Below, in pieces: positions 7,192 to 16,359 of a stretch of 50,506 nucleotides of DNA. The stretch spans positions 1 through 50,506 of the forward strand of contig QZLB01000077.1 in the NCBI GenBank assembly GCA_004796425.1, in the 5' to 3' direction. The position numbers and the translations under genes were made by a program. This DNA comes from Desulfobulbaceae bacterium. Its GTDB lineage: Bacteria; Desulfobacterota; Desulfobulbia; Desulfobulbales; Desulfocapsaceae. Within the stretch, counting starts at the first letter, position 1. Each line of letters starts with the position of its first letter. The notes beneath the pieces are model-generated. The model had not been told where the DNA came from and ran no database searches. It was given only the letters and a program-made list of their open reading frames with translations.

Positions 7192-8403
7192 TTAGGCTAA
7201 ACCTTCCTGGGCGATGTTTTCTTTCACCGCTTTACCAATTCGCTGTCCCATCTCGACGCATTCACCCAGATCGTCGTGGGTTGGCACGTATTTTACTCGG
7301 TTACCTTCTTCAATCACATTGAGGCGCATCTCTTTCATTGCCTCATTCATCAATTTTACCGACTCGCCACTCCAACCATAGGAACCAAAGGCTGCAGCAA
7401 TTTTATTCTGTGGTTTAAGTCCTCTCATATACATCAAAAAACCGGCCATCCGCGGCAATAAACCATTATTTAAGGTTGGGCAACCGAGCACCAGGGCACG
7501 TGCTGCCAAAACCTTGGTCATCACATCACTTCGGTGATGAACTTTCAGATTAATCAGTTCTGCATGAACTCCTTCTTTCTCGATACCGTGGGCGACTGCT
7601 TTGGCCATTTTTTCAGTGGAATGCCACATGGTGTCGTAAATAACCAGGGCTTTTTTTCCACCTTTATATTGGCTCCAGTCATCGTATGCTTTGATGATCT
7701 GATCAAAATGGCTGCGCCAGATTACCCCATGATCGGGGGCGATCATCTTGATATCCAGGTTAAGTTCAGCAACCTTGGCCAATAATTTCCTGATCAGCGG
7801 AGAGTAGAGATAGAGTATGTTCGCATAATATTTTGAGGCCTGTTCCATGACTTCAGACATGTTAGCCTCATCATCAAAACGTTCGGGGGTAGCCAGGTGC
7901 TGACCAAACGCATCACTTGAGAAAAGGATACCATCCTCTTTTGCATAAGTGAACATGGAATCGGGCCAATGGAGCATTCTGGTCTCCAGGAAGGAGAGTG
8001 TACGCTGGCCCAGAGAAATTTCATCACCACTTTTTACGACCTCAAAGGGCCAGTGCTCCTGATGAAAATGCTCAAGAATTGCTGTTTTACCCATCGGTGA
8101 ACAGATAATTTTCTCAGGTTCGATAGCTTTCACCACCTCGGCCAAAGAGCCGGCGTGATCAAGTTCAACATGATTAACAACTAGGTAATCGATCTTTTTC
8201 GGGTCGATAATTTCCCAGATTCGATGCATCATATCGTGATAATGGGATTTTTTAACCGTATCGACCAGGGTGATTTTTTCATCGATAATCAGAAATGCAT
8301 TGTATGTGGTACCGGCCATGGTGGAATAGCCATGGAAGTCACGAACATCCCAGTCTACAGCGCCAACCCAGTGAATTCCCTTTGCCAGTTCATTTAAACT
8401 CAT
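7192..8403 (-). CDS. fprA: Flavodiiron protein (FprA / rubredoxin:oxygen oxidoreductase type)
   Basis: A 403-residue class-A flavodiiron protein of standard length. The N-terminal metallo-beta-lactamase domain keeps all di-iron ligands: H78-x-E80-x-D82-H83, H145, D164 and H225 (PDHGVIW). The C-terminal flavodoxin domain begins near residue 250 with ALVIYDTMWHSTEKMA for FMN phosphate binding and GCPTLNNG and AAFGSYGWSGE further on. The family reduces O2 to water and NO to N2O with electrons from rubredoxin; no rubredoxin gene is in the window. ATG 8403 has GGGAG at good spacing. It leads the operon with the rhodanese fusions and is separated from the divergent ferredoxin gene by about 283 bases. 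Cytoplasmic, protective role in anaerobes. Confidence 0.95.
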   Translation of the reverse strand: MSLNELAKGIHWVGAVDWDVRDFHGYSTMAGTTYNAFLIIDEKITLVDTVKKSHYHDMMHRIWEIIDPKKIDYLVVNHVELDHAGSLAEVVKAIEPEKIICSPMGKTAILEHFHQEHWPFEVVKSGDEISLGQRTLSFLETRMLHWPDSMFTYAKEDGILFSSDAFGQHLATPERFDDEANMSEVMEQASKYYANILYLYSPLIRKLLAKVAELNLDIKMIAPDHGVIWRSHFDQIIKAYDDWSQYKGGKKALVIYDTMWHSTEKMAKAVAHGIEKEGVHAELINLKVHHRSDVMTKVLAARALVLGCPTLNNGLLPRMAGFLMYMRGLKPQNKIAAAFGSYGWSGESVKLMNEAMKEMRLNVIEEGNRVKYVPTHDDLGECVEMGQRIGKAVKENIAQEGLA

Positions 8404-8686
8404 GATAACTCCCTATTTATTATTGGATAATTGTGCCGATTTACGAGTAATTCGGATCAGTATTTCATTACCAGCAGTTATAATAATTAACCATTGCACG
8501 GATTACAAGTTGAGTTGGGTGGTAAACCATACTTATCCAAGAGAATTTGATTTTGGTCCGTGAATAATTAGTGTGAAGGAGAACGTGGAATTATTTACAA
8601 AATGATACAGAGAGTCGGCCTGACAGTATACGATTCGACCACTTTCCTAAAGTAGTCATCGTGGAAAGAAAGTCAGGGTAACACTC
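8404..8686. promoter_or_regulatory. Divergent intergenic region between fprA and a ferredoxin gene
   Basis: This 283-base gap must hold the promoters of both divergent units. I see no copy of the TTGACC..GGTCAA operator here. Two very short frames follow a good AAGGAG at 8576-8581: GTG at 8585 (six codons) overlapping an ATG at 8602 that codes for 17 residues and stops before the ferredoxin ATG. These could be leader peptides or chance. No confident -35/-10 pair was found. Confidence 0.35.
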
Positions 8687-8968
8687 ATGAGAATACATAT
8701 GTTGTATGGTAAATCAGAATCTCAGGAGAATTTAAAAATCCCCAAGAAGCAGGCCCATAGACCGGCGGTTGATTTAACTCGTTGTACGCGCTGCGGTGGT
8801 TGTCTTGAGGTTGCTCCTGACATTTTTCAATTTAACGAGGCAGCAGGATATTTAGAAATCTGCGAACTTGACTATTATGACGAATCGCTGGTCGATGAAG
8901 CGATTAAAAATTGCCCGGAAGATTGTTTGTACTGGGAGATCGATGAGGGAACAAATCAGAAGATTTAA
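8687..8968 (+). CDS. Single-cluster [4Fe-4S] ferredoxin
   Basis: A 93-residue acidic ferredoxin. Residues 33-39 give CTRCGGC and C75-P follows later (NCPEDCLYW adds another Cys), the pattern of monocluster [4Fe-4S] ferredoxins in which three cysteines come from the N-terminal loop and one from the C-terminal CP motif. A basic N-terminal extension of about 25 residues precedes the fold. The start at 8687 has AGGG ten bases upstream; an internal ATG at 8699 is possible. It is transcribed away from the flavodiiron gene and could serve as a cytoplasmic electron carrier for it, but flavodiiron proteins normally take electrons from rubredoxin, so this is only a positional hint. Confidence 0.88.
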   Translation: MRIHMLYGKSESQENLKIPKKQAHRPAVDLTRCTRCGGCLEVAPDIFQFNEAAGYLEICELDYYDESLVDEAIKNCPEDCLYWEIDEGTNQKI

Positions 8969-9084
8969 GCATTTTAACCATTATCGCATCACAGAGATGA
9001 AACAATACATTGCCAATCTGGTAATTTGCGATCGGCGAGGATAAAAAAATCGACGTTCACGGTTCTGATATCGGGGGTGAAGGG

Positions 9085-9849
9085 ATGAAAAGAGGAACAC
9101 TTCTCTTTGTGAAAATTGGACTTGTGCTCTGTAGTTTACTGTCTGGCTCCATTGTAAACGCAGAAGATAGAGCACTACACTCCGTTTGGGGTGCGCTGCT
9201 TGAGGTTCATGTGAAAAATGGTGTTGTCGATTACCAGGGGTTTAAAAAAGACGAGGGAGTGTTGGATGGCTACCTGGATACGCTCAATCGAACCGATCCC
9301 GCTGATTTGTCTGATGATGAACGATTGGCCTTTTATATCAACGCCTATAATGCATATACCGTAAAGCTGATTTTGGATAACTTTTCAGACGGTAAGCCCC
9401 CGTCATCGATTAGAAAAATAGGTGGTTTTTTTACCAATCCCTGGAAATTGAAGATAGCGGGAATCAATGGTGAGAAGATCACACTCGATGATATTGAGCA
9501 TGGTATTATCCGAGTGGAATTTGACGAACCGAGAATCCATTTCTCGGTAAATTGTGCTTCAATAAGTTGCCCACCGCTTCTCTCTGAACCATATCTCGGT
9601 GAAACAATTGATGCCCAGCTGACGATGGCTACCAAGGCTTTTCTGGCAGACCGGGAGTTTAATTATCTGGAGGGGAATAATTTGTATATCAGCTCGATTT
9701 TTAAGTGGTACGGCGAAGATTTTGAAGGTGGTCCCGTGCCATTCTTCCTCAAATACACTTCCGGCGATATCCAGCAGAAATTAGAATCGGCAGGTGATTC
9801 GATTCGGGTCAAATATCTCGATTACGATTGGTCGCTCAATAACAAATGA
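9085..9849 (+). CDS. Secreted DUF547 domain protein
   Basis: A 254-residue protein with a signal peptide (residues 1-26: basic start, leucine-rich core, cleavage expected after VNA). The mature part carries the DUF547 hallmarks: VDYQGFKKD, the FYINAYNAYTVKLIL helix, IRKIGGFF, ITLDDIEHGII, the HFSVNCASISCPPL segment with conserved cysteines, and the C-terminal SSIFKWYGEDF. DUF547 proteins are periplasmic or surface proteins related to papain-like/transglutaminase folds in plants and bacteria; their activity is not settled. A GGGTGAAGGG ribosome site precedes the ATG. The stop overlaps the start of the next gene by four bases (ATGA), so both are translated together. Confidence 0.88.
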   Translation: MKRGTLLFVKIGLVLCSLLSGSIVNAEDRALHSVWGALLEVHVKNGVVDYQGFKKDEGVLDGYLDTLNRTDPADLSDDERLAFYINAYNAYTVKLILDNFSDGKPPSSIRKIGGFFTNPWKLKIAGINGEKITLDDIEHGIIRVEFDEPRIHFSVNCASISCPPLLSEPYLGETIDAQLTMATKAFLADREFNYLEGNNLYISSIFKWYGEDFEGGPVPFFLKYTSGDIQQKLESAGDSIRVKYLDYDWSLNNK

Positions 9850-10568
9850 TCGATAAAATTCTCAGTCAGTTACATTGGTATCCGCTGCTGCTTCTTGTTA
9901 TCCTGGCGCTCTGTCCGATCGTCGTGGCCCAGGAAGGCAGCGACTTAGAGCGTAACTTTGATGTTCTTAACCTCACTGGAATGAGTGCTGGTGAGACATT
10001 ACCGGACGGTTGGAAGCTGCAGACCTTTTCAAAAGTGGAAAAAGCCACTATCTACCAGGTGATTGCCGAGGAGGGATCACCCACACCGGTCATCGCAGCG
10101 GTTGCAGATAGAAGCGCGGCGGGTATGGTGAGAAAACTTGAGCTAGACCCCAATCAATACCCGAGATTGAGGTGGCGCTGGAAGATTTCCAGTCTGCTGG
10201 AACATGCACAACTCACCAAGAAAACCGGAGATGACTGTGCGGCAAGGGTCCTGGTCTCATTCGGTTCAAATTGGTTCAAAGGTGGGGTGCCTCGGGGTAC
10301 ACTTTGCTATGTTCGCGGATCTACTGAGCCGGTGGGAACCATGTTCACCAGTCCGTATCTGAGTGATGTGGTAAGCATTGTGGTTGCGAGCGGCGCCGAA
10401 TCGGTTGGTTCCTGGGAAACCATTGAACGTGATCTGGTTGAGGATTACCAACGTGCCTTTGGCGAGGAGCCCGGAAAAATCAGGGCAATATCACTGATGA
10501 CCGACACTGATAATACCGGCAGCGCTGTTTCTGCATGGTATGGCCAAATTCAGTTGTTACATAAATAA
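9846..10568 (+). CDS. DUF3047 domain protein, exported
   Basis: A 240-residue protein that fits DUF3047. It has a hydrophobic N-terminus (residues 10-28) that reads as a signal peptide or anchor ending near VVA. Typical family segments are the LPDGWKLQTF opening, the LRWRWKI strand, DDCAARVLVSF, and the C-terminal ISLMTDTDNTGSAVSAWYG with conserved D and G residues. Function is unknown; the fold looks like a carbohydrate-binding jelly roll. It is coupled to the DUF547 gene (four-base overlap), suggesting the two products act in the same envelope compartment. No terminator is obvious before the RNase H gene 115 bases later. Confidence 0.82.
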   Translation: MIDKILSQLHWYPLLLLVILALCPIVVAQEGSDLERNFDVLNLTGMSAGETLPDGWKLQTFSKVEKATIYQVIAEEGSPTPVIAAVADRSAAGMVRKLELDPNQYPRLRWRWKISSLLEHAQLTKKTGDDCAARVLVSFGSNWFKGGVPRGTLCYVRGSTEPVGTMFTSPYLSDVVSIVVASGAESVGSWETIERDLVEDYQRAFGEEPGKIRAISLMTDTDNTGSAVSAWYGQIQLLHK

Positions 10569-10682
10569 TCTCGGTCAAATTCTATTTTTCCTAAAAAAAG
10601 TTTTGCGAAGTGATTAGTATGCACACCTGACAATGGTATGCGTCTGTGAAGCAGTTGTTGAATGGTGATGAGCGAGGAATAA

Positions 10683-11597
10683 ATGAAAGAAGTAACGATT
10701 TATACTGATGGTGCATGCAGCCCCAACCCCGGTCCCGGTGGGTGGGGGGCGGTTCTGTTGTATGATCGCCAAGCACCTCGCGAACTATCGGGATACGGTG
10801 GTCAAACAACCAATAACCGGATGGAGTTGACGGCGGTCATCAAGGCCCTTAACGCTCTGGATGGGTTACACCAGGTGACGCTTTATACCGATTCACAATA
10901 TGTGAAAAACGGTATTACTTCATGGATTAAGAAATGGCAGCAGAATAACTGGCGAACTGCTGACAAAAAAGAGGTAAAAAATGCGGAGCTCTGGCAGGAG
11001 CTGCTCGCTATTTCACAAAAGCATACAATTGAGTGGCGATGGGTTCGCGGTCATTCGCTTAATAGATGGAACGAACGGGCGGATGAACTGGCGGTACTGG
11101 CCAGAAAAGATGGCGAGGTGACTATTGATCAAACGAAACCAGCGGTGGCAGCTGATGACGATGCTGTACACCTCTACCTCGGTGTTACCTGTAAGCATAA
11201 ATCGGGTATTGGTGGTTGGGCGGTAATCATGGGCTGGCGTGAGCATATCAAGATCATGGGCAGTCGAGTCGAGGGAATGACGGCAAACCAGTTATATATT
11301 AATGCAGCAACTGAGGCGATCACTACCTTAAAGAAGCAGTGCAGTGTGGTGGTACACACCCATTCCGGCTATCTTTGCGATGGTGCGGGCTCGTGGCTGG
11401 CTGGTTGGAAGAAGCGCAACTGGCAAACCCGCGAGGGAAATGAAGTCAGTAATCGCAAGGAGTGGCAGAAATTGTCCGGTCTGCTGGATCGTTTTCCGGT
11501 GAGTTTTCAGCTCGACCAGCGAGACAATCCATTGTGCCATCTGGTTGAGGCAAAAGAAATCGCTCGTGAGTTTGAACAGGAGCAGCACGATGGATGA
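10683..11597 (+). CDS. rnhA: Ribonuclease HI with a degenerate second RNase H domain
   Basis: A 304-residue protein, about twice the usual RNase HI length. Residues 1-145 are a complete type-1 RNase H with D9, E48, D70, H124 and D134 (motifs [41 protein letters not shown]). Residues 163-300 repeat the fold: LYLGVTC aligns to the first motif (D9 to G167), NQLYINAA to the second (E48 to Y205), VVHTHSGYL to the third (D70 to H227), and [15 protein letters not shown] to the basic handle [18 protein letters not shown]. All catalytic acids are lost while the handle is kept, so the second half is probably an RNA/DNA-hybrid-binding module. The stop overlaps uvrB by eight bases. Confidence 0.92.
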   Translation: MKEVTIYTDGACSPNPGPGGWGAVLLYDRQAPRELSGYGGQTTNNRMELTAVIKALNALDGLHQVTLYTDSQYVKNGITSWIKKWQQNNWRTADKKEVKNAELWQELLAISQKHTIEWRWVRGHSLNRWNERADELAVLARKDGEVTIDQTKPAVAADDDAVHLYLGVTCKHKSGIGGWAVIMGWREHIKIMGSRVEGMTANQLYINAATEAITTLKKQCSVVVHTHSGYLCDGAGSWLAGWKKRNWQTREGNEVSNRKEWQKLSGLLDRFPVSFQLDQRDNPLCHLVEAKEIAREFEQEQHDG

Positions 11598-13614
11598 TTC
11601 TGTAGCATTTAAGATTCACAGTCCATTTTCTCCCTCAGGTGATCAACCAGGTGCGATAACTCGTCTATCAGATACGATTAGCAGTGGGGCTCCCAGTCAG
11701 GTCTTGTTGGGAGTGACCGGTTCGGGGAAGACCTTTACCATGGCTGGAGTCATTGAGCGATTGCAGCGTCCGGCCCTGGTGATTGCACCCAATAAAACGC
11801 TGGCAGCCCAGCTCTTTTCTGAATTCAAGGAGTTGTTTCCAGACAATGCGGTTGAATATTTTGTTTCTTACTACGACTATTATCAGCCCGAAGCGTATAT
11901 TCCCCAATCAGATACCTATATAGAGAAGGACTCTTCTATTAATGATGCCATCGACAAGATGAGGCACTCCGCCACCAGATCACTCTTGACACGGCGTGAT
12001 GTGCTGATTGTCGCTTCGGTATCGTGTATTTATGGTCTTGGCTCCCCCGAAGAATACCGGAACATGCATCTGTTTCTGTCGACGGGCGAAGAGCACCCGA
12101 TGGAAGAAGTGCAGCGTCGTCTGGTTTTTATGCAATACGAACGAAATGACATGTCGTTTCATCGCTCGACTTTTCGGGTCAGAGGCGATGTGATCGATAT
12201 ATTCCCGGTACATGAGGAAGATCGAGCAATTCGCTTGGAGTATTTTGGTGAAACCCTGGAATCTATTACCGTGATAGACTCTCTGCGCGGGGTCGTGTTG
12301 GATAATCTTGATGAATATACCGTCTTTCCCGGTTCGCACTTTGTCACGTCGAAAGAGCGGTTGGAAATTGCCCTGAGAACGATAAAGGATGAGCTCAAGG
12401 TTCGTTTGGCGTTGCTCCATGATGAGAATCGTCTGGTCGAGGCCCAGCGTCTTGAGCAGCGAACCATGTTCGATCTTGAGATGATGCAGGAATTAGGTTA
12501 TTGCAACGGAATTGAGAATTACAGCAGACACCTTACCGGTAAACCGGAAGGTATGCCGCCACCGAATCTGCTCGATTATTTCCCCGAGGACTACCTGCTC
12601 TTTATCGATGAGAGTCATATTGGCATTCCACAGCTCAACGGGATGTACAATGGTGATCGTTCAAGAAAGGAAACCTTGGTTGATTTCGGGTTCAGACTCC
12701 CTTCGGCACTGGATAACCGCCCTTTGAAGTTTGCCGAGTTCAAAGAGCGAATTAACCAGGTGGTCTATGTTTCAGCAACTCCGGGCCCCTATGAAATTGA
12801 GCAGGTTGAAGGTCGTATTGTCGAACAAGTGATCAGGCCAACCGGCCTGGTTGATCCGCGGATTGAAGTCCGTCCGGCTTCCTCCCAGGTTGATGATCTG
12901 CTTGAGGAAATCAGACTGCGGACCGAACGGAACGAGGCGGTATTGGTTACCACCTTGACCAAACGAATGGCCGAAGATTTGACCGATTACTACGAGAACC
13001 TTGGGGTGAAAGTTCGATATCTACACTCGGATATCAAAACCTTGGAGCGCGTGGAATTAATTCGTGATCTTCGAAATGGCGATTACAATGTGCTAATCGG
13101 CATCAACCTGCTACGTGAAGGACTCGATATTCCTGAGGTTTCTCTGGTGGCCGTGCTTGATGCTGATAAGGAAGGTTTCCTGCGCTCAGAGCGATCCTTG
13201 ATCCAGACCTGCGGGAGAGCGGCACGTAACGCCAATGGCCTGGTAATCTTGTACGCGGATGAAGTGACTGGTTCAATGCAGCGCACAATCGATGAAACTG
13301 AGCGTCGACGTGCTTTGCAGATGAATCATAATGAACAGCATGGTATTGTCCCCCAGACGATCGTATCACCGGTGAAAAACACCATTCACCAGTATCTCAA
13401 GGATGCCGGTTATGAATTTGGCGATGCAGACAAAACTGGTGGTGAAACGGCAGAGGATACTCCTTTTTATGGTTCGGTATTAGAACTTGAAAAGGAAATT
13501 GGCAAATTGGAAAAACAAATGCACGAAGCGGCTCGAGAATTGGCCTTTGAAGAGGCAGCTCAACTCAGGGACCGGATAAAAGTTTTGAAAAAGATGGAGA
13601 TCGAACTGGGGTGA
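11590..13614 (+). CDS. uvrB: UvrABC excision nuclease subunit B
   Basis: A 674-residue UvrB of standard length. The Walker A motif is GVTGSGKT near residue 39, the damage-probing beta-hairpin region is [20 protein letters not shown], the DEAD-like box is IDESH, motif VI is QTCGRAARN, and the C-terminal UVR motif ([19 protein letters not shown]) binds UvrC. I start at ATG 11590, which has CAGGAG nine bases upstream and gives the usual N-terminus [14 protein letters not shown]; a longer frame from 11545 is only the tail of the RNase H reading region. It works in cytoplasmic nucleotide excision repair. It overlaps the RNase H gene and the following acyltransferase gene, showing a tight operon. 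Confidence 0.97.
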   Translation: MDDSVAFKIHSPFSPSGDQPGAITRLSDTISSGAPSQVLLGVTGSGKTFTMAGVIERLQRPALVIAPNKTLAAQLFSEFKELFPDNAVEYFVSYYDYYQPEAYIPQSDTYIEKDSSINDAIDKMRHSATRSLLTRRDVLIVASVSCIYGLGSPEEYRNMHLFLSTGEEHPMEEVQRRLVFMQYERNDMSFHRSTFRVRGDVIDIFPVHEEDRAIRLEYFGETLESITVIDSLRGVVLDNLDEYTVFPGSHFVTSKERLEIALRTIKDELKVRLALLHDENRLVEAQRLEQRTMFDLEMMQELGYCNGIENYSRHLTGKPEGMPPPNLLDYFPEDYLLFIDESHIGIPQLNGMYNGDRSRKETLVDFGFRLPSALDNRPLKFAEFKERINQVVYVSATPGPYEIEQVEGRIVEQVIRPTGLVDPRIEVRPASSQVDDLLEEIRLRTERNEAVLVTTLTKRMAEDLTDYYENLGVKVRYLHSDIKTLERVELIRDLRNGDYNVLIGINLLREGLDIPEVSLVAVLDADKEGFLRSERSLIQTCGRAARNANGLVILYADEVTGSMQRTIDETERRRALQMNHNEQHGIVPQTIVSPVKNTIHQYLKDAGYEFGDADKTGGETAEDTPFYGSVLELEKEIGKLEKQMHEAARELAFEEAAQLRDRIKVLKKMEIELG

Positions 13615-14282
13615 AAAAGGGTCTGCGTGGAAAAATACTTCTGGCAGTACTACCAGGTTTAGCCGCATTAGTACTCAAACTATGGTTTGCCACCTGTCGT
13701 AGTGTTGAGCATAATCGTGAATTCAAGAATGCGACCTTACGGAGCGATGCTGCTTCTATTGTGACCGTCTGGCATTTCTCCATTGTGTATGTTTTTTATC
13801 ATATGCGTAAGGAAAAAGGCGCAGCGCTGGTGAGTGCCAGCGCAGATGGTAATTACCTCGCGAGATTTGCCGAAAAATTGAATTTCGCCACCGTTCGGGG
13901 CTCAAGCAACCGTCGAGGAGTGGGAGCTTTGAAAGAGCTGATCACCAAGCTCAAAAATGGTATAAATGTGGCAATTGTTGCAGACGGTTCGCAAGGACCA
14001 CCGCTCAAAGCTCAGGGAGGTGCACTCATGATGGCCTCAAGAACTGGTACCCCGATCCTGCCGTTGACCTGGTCAGCGCGTCGATATTTTACGGTGAAAT
14101 CATGGGATAGAACAGCGATACCGCTGCCGTTTACCCGCATCGACTTTTTCTATGGGGAACCGATGTCGGTTCCGGCTGAGCTGTCGGTTGAAGAACTTGA
14201 GCAGTATCGAATCGAACTGGAAAACCGTATGCTTGCACTTTATGAGCACGCTTGGTCGCACCAGCAAAAACAGGGACATTGA
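13611..14282 (+). CDS. DUF374 lysophospholipid acyltransferase-like protein
   Basis: A 223-residue DUF374 (LPLAT-superfamily) protein starting with GTG at 13611, four bases inside uvrB (GTGA). The hydrophobic N-terminus can anchor it to the inner membrane. [13 protein letters not shown] holds the catalytic-type His of the H-x4-D box region, followed by [40 protein letters not shown] and [13 protein letters not shown], which are typical of the family. Such proteins are predicted to acylate lipid A or phospholipid precursors. The stop is two bases before the next GTG start. Substrate is not readable from the sequence. Confidence 0.87.
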   Translation: MKKGLRGKILLAVLPGLAALVLKLWFATCRSVEHNREFKNATLRSDAASIVTVWHFSIVYVFYHMRKEKGAALVSASADGNYLARFAEKLNFATVRGSSNRRGVGALKELITKLKNGINVAIVADGSQGPPLKAQGGALMMASRTGTPILPLTWSARRYFTVKSWDRTAIPLPFTRIDFFYGEPMSVPAELSVEELEQYRIELENRMLALYEHAWSHQQKQGH

Positions 14283-14284
14283 AG

Positions 14285-15667
14285 GTGAAGCAGGCCAAAG
14301 GGATCGTTGTTGCAGGCCTCTCAGGAGGTTCGGGCAAAAGTGTGGTGTCGGTGGGAATTACCGCAGCTCTGCAGGAAACCGGCAACCGCGTGACACCCTT
14401 TAAAAAAGGTCCGGACTATATTGATGCCGGTTGGCTGCATTGCGCCGCAGGCCGCAGCTGCTATAACCTCGATCCGTTCCTGGTTGGAGAAGAACAGATT
14501 CTCCACTCTTTCCATTCCCGTTCGGTTGACTCCGATTACGCTATCGTTGAAGGCAACAGAGGGCTTTATGATGGTGTCACGGCCACGGGAGGATATTCAA
14601 CGGCAGAGCTATCGATTACTCTGGGGCTGCCGATATTGCTTGTGGTGAATTGCACCAAGACGACCCGTACTATTGCTGCCTTGGTCTTAGGTTGTATGAA
14701 GCTGGATCCTCGTGTTTCTATTTGTGGTGTGGTTTTGAACCAGATAGCGACGAACCGGCAGGAAAAAGTAATTACCGAAGCAATCGAACATTATTGTGGA
14801 GTACCGGTGCTTGGTGCGATCAGAAGAATGAAGAAAGATATCTTTCCCATGCGCCACCTCGGAATGGTCCCGCATCAAGAGTATGACAATAGTAACGATG
14901 CGGTAAAACTACTTGCTCAGAAGGTGTATGAGTCAGTAGATCTGGATCGGGTCATTGATTGTATGGCCCCGGTTCCGCTGCCCGAAGCAGTTGCATCAGA
15001 GTCCCATGCCAGTACCCGGGAAGAACGGTTAAAAATCGGATTTATCCAAGACGCGGCATTTCAGTTCTACTACCAGGAAAATCTAGACGCACTGGAGCAA
15101 AATGGTGCCCGACTGATACCGGTCAATGCACTTGAGGATAAGCGTCTGCCTGATCTTGACGGATTATACATCGGTGGTGGTTTTCCCGAAACCAGCGCCA
15201 GGGAATTATCACTCAATCGTTCCTTTAGAGAGAGCTTGAAAGATAAAATAGAAAGTGGTTTGCCCGTTTATGCCGAATGTGGCGGGTTGATTTTTCTTGG
15301 CGAATCTATCACGCTTGATGAGCAGCGCTATCCACTTGTCGGTATCTTTCAGGTTGACTTCGGGATGGAGGAAAAACCCCAGGCCCATGGCTACTCAATA
15401 TTTAATGTGGCGTCGGAAAATCCTTTCTATCCAGTGGGGAGTGAGGTGAAAGGTCATGAGTTCCGTTACTCATCAATCCTCCACCACTCGAAAGAAACGA
15501 CCCACCTGACCCTGCAAATGAAGCGGGGCACGGGGTTCGTAGATAAAAAGGATGGTCTGGTCTATAAAAATGTGCTGGCGCTTTATACCCACATACATGC
15601 TGAAGGCACACCGGAATGGGCGGAAGGCTTCATGGCCCGGTGCCGGGAACAAAAGCGCCCTGTTTAG
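14285..15667 (+). CDS. cbiA: Cobyrinate/hydrogenobyrinate a,c-diamide synthase family amidase (CobB/CbiA; possibly siroheme amidase DsrN-like)
   Basis: A 460-residue protein from GTG 14285 (AGGGA upstream); a TTG at 14252 would add eleven residues overlapping the previous gene. The N-terminal half is the ATP-binding synthetase with GLSGGSGKS and FKKGPDYIDAGW, EGNRGLYDG and GVVLNQIA. The C-terminal half is a class-I glutamine amidotransferase: YIGGGFPE, the nucleophile in YAECGGLIFL and a catalytic His in YTHIHAEG. The family amidates the a and c acetate side chains of cobyrinate with glutamine and ATP. In sulfate reducers a paralogue, DsrN, amidates siroheme of DsrAB; no dsr or other cobalamin gene is nearby to decide between them. 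Confidence 0.9.
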   Translation: MKQAKGIVVAGLSGGSGKSVVSVGITAALQETGNRVTPFKKGPDYIDAGWLHCAAGRSCYNLDPFLVGEEQILHSFHSRSVDSDYAIVEGNRGLYDGVTATGGYSTAELSITLGLPILLVVNCTKTTRTIAALVLGCMKLDPRVSICGVVLNQIATNRQEKVITEAIEHYCGVPVLGAIRRMKKDIFPMRHLGMVPHQEYDNSNDAVKLLAQKVYESVDLDRVIDCMAPVPLPEAVASESHASTREERLKIGFIQDAAFQFYYQENLDALEQNGARLIPVNALEDKRLPDLDGLYIGGGFPETSARELSLNRSFRESLKDKIESGLPVYAECGGLIFLGESITLDEQRYPLVGIFQVDFGMEEKPQAHGYSIFNVASENPFYPVGSEVKGHEFRYSSILHHSKETTHLTLQMKRGTGFVDKKDGLVYKNVLALYTHIHAEGTPEWAEGFMARCREQKRPV

Positions 15668-15678
15668 GATGAAAAGGC

Positions 15679-16035
15679 TTAGTGGCTGGTCGTTCGGCCG
15701 GTCGTCCCCATTACCTTCATAGAAATCCGGTCCTGATCTTCGATCGATGGTTTGGGTTCTTTCCAGTGGATAAATTGTTCGGTGACTCTCATGAATGCAC
15801 CTTGATCATCTTTGCATTTGTCACAGATGCTGTTGGCTCCGTCGCGATACATGATGACTTTCGAGGCAGGCTCTCCTTCTTCACTGATTGCAGCCATTTT
15901 TCTGCACCCGCAATCAAGCCTCAGTACGACGACTCCGATACCATCGGGACTTCCTTCGAGAATACCTTCAACCATGGCGATTTCCCGTTTCTCGAGCAGT
16001 TCCTTTTTCTTGTTTTTCTTGGTCTGTTTACCCAT
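15679..16035 (-). CDS. Small Cys-containing hypothetical protein
   Basis: An unrecognised 118-residue soluble protein. The first 17 residues are lysine-rich (KQTKKNKKKELLEKRE), then IAMVEGILEGSPDG, a CGC pair (residues 43-45) and CDKC (71-74), a spacing that suggests a zinc ribbon. The C-terminal third contains FIHWKEPKPS. It is convergent with the cobyrinate-amidase gene (11-base gap). A GGGAG ribosome site is present at proper spacing upstream of ATG 16035 (read on the minus strand). No neighbours share its strand, so no operon clue exists. Confidence 0.72.
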   Translation of the reverse strand: MGKQTKKNKKKELLEKREIAMVEGILEGSPDGIGVVVLRLDCGCRKMAAISEEGEPASKVIMYRDGANSICDKCKDDQGAFMRVTEQFIHWKEPKPSIEDQDRISMKVMGTTGRTTSH

Positions 16036-16359
16036 CTTCTTGAAACTCCCTACCAGTTATTATTTAACTCTTCATAATGACATTTTTGAGAGGTACATAT
16101 TAACGATGAATCGTCTGAGCGCAATGTTTAAAGGACGTTCCTCTGAAATATCGTACTCATGATGAGAGCCATCTGATTGTTTTTCCTCATTGTTGATCAT
16201 GAATGATAATACAATGTGGCAGGGTCTTTTTGCTTGACAAAAATATGGGCGTACATTAATGGATATTTACACGAAACGATTGATTTTAGTTTTCGGTAAC
16301 CAGGCTGGTTAAGTGTCTAAAATGCTTAACCTATTTATTTTTTCGTATGGAGGTGTATA
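16036..16359 (+). promoter_or_regulatory. Intergenic region and leader upstream of the FdIII-like ferredoxin
   Basis: A gap of 324 bases between divergent genes. It contains a consensus -35 TTGACA at 16234-16239, but the best -10 at 17-18 bases (around TAATGGAT, 16257) is poor, so an activator may be needed. TAACCA-GGC-TGGTTA at 16297-16311 is a perfect six-base inverted repeat about 49 bases before the ATG, suited to a leader hairpin or a protein site. ATGGAGG gives the ribosome site at 16347-16353. The rest looks AT-rich and featureless. Confidence 0.45.

Noticed and set aside
7183-7196. TTAGGCTAA near the fprA stop as a third feo-type operator
   Set aside because: It lacks the spacing of the two feo copies and lies at the end of a gene.
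12953-12972. TTGACC half site in uvrB as another HcpR-type operator
   Set aside because: There is no inverted partner and it lies inside coding sequence.
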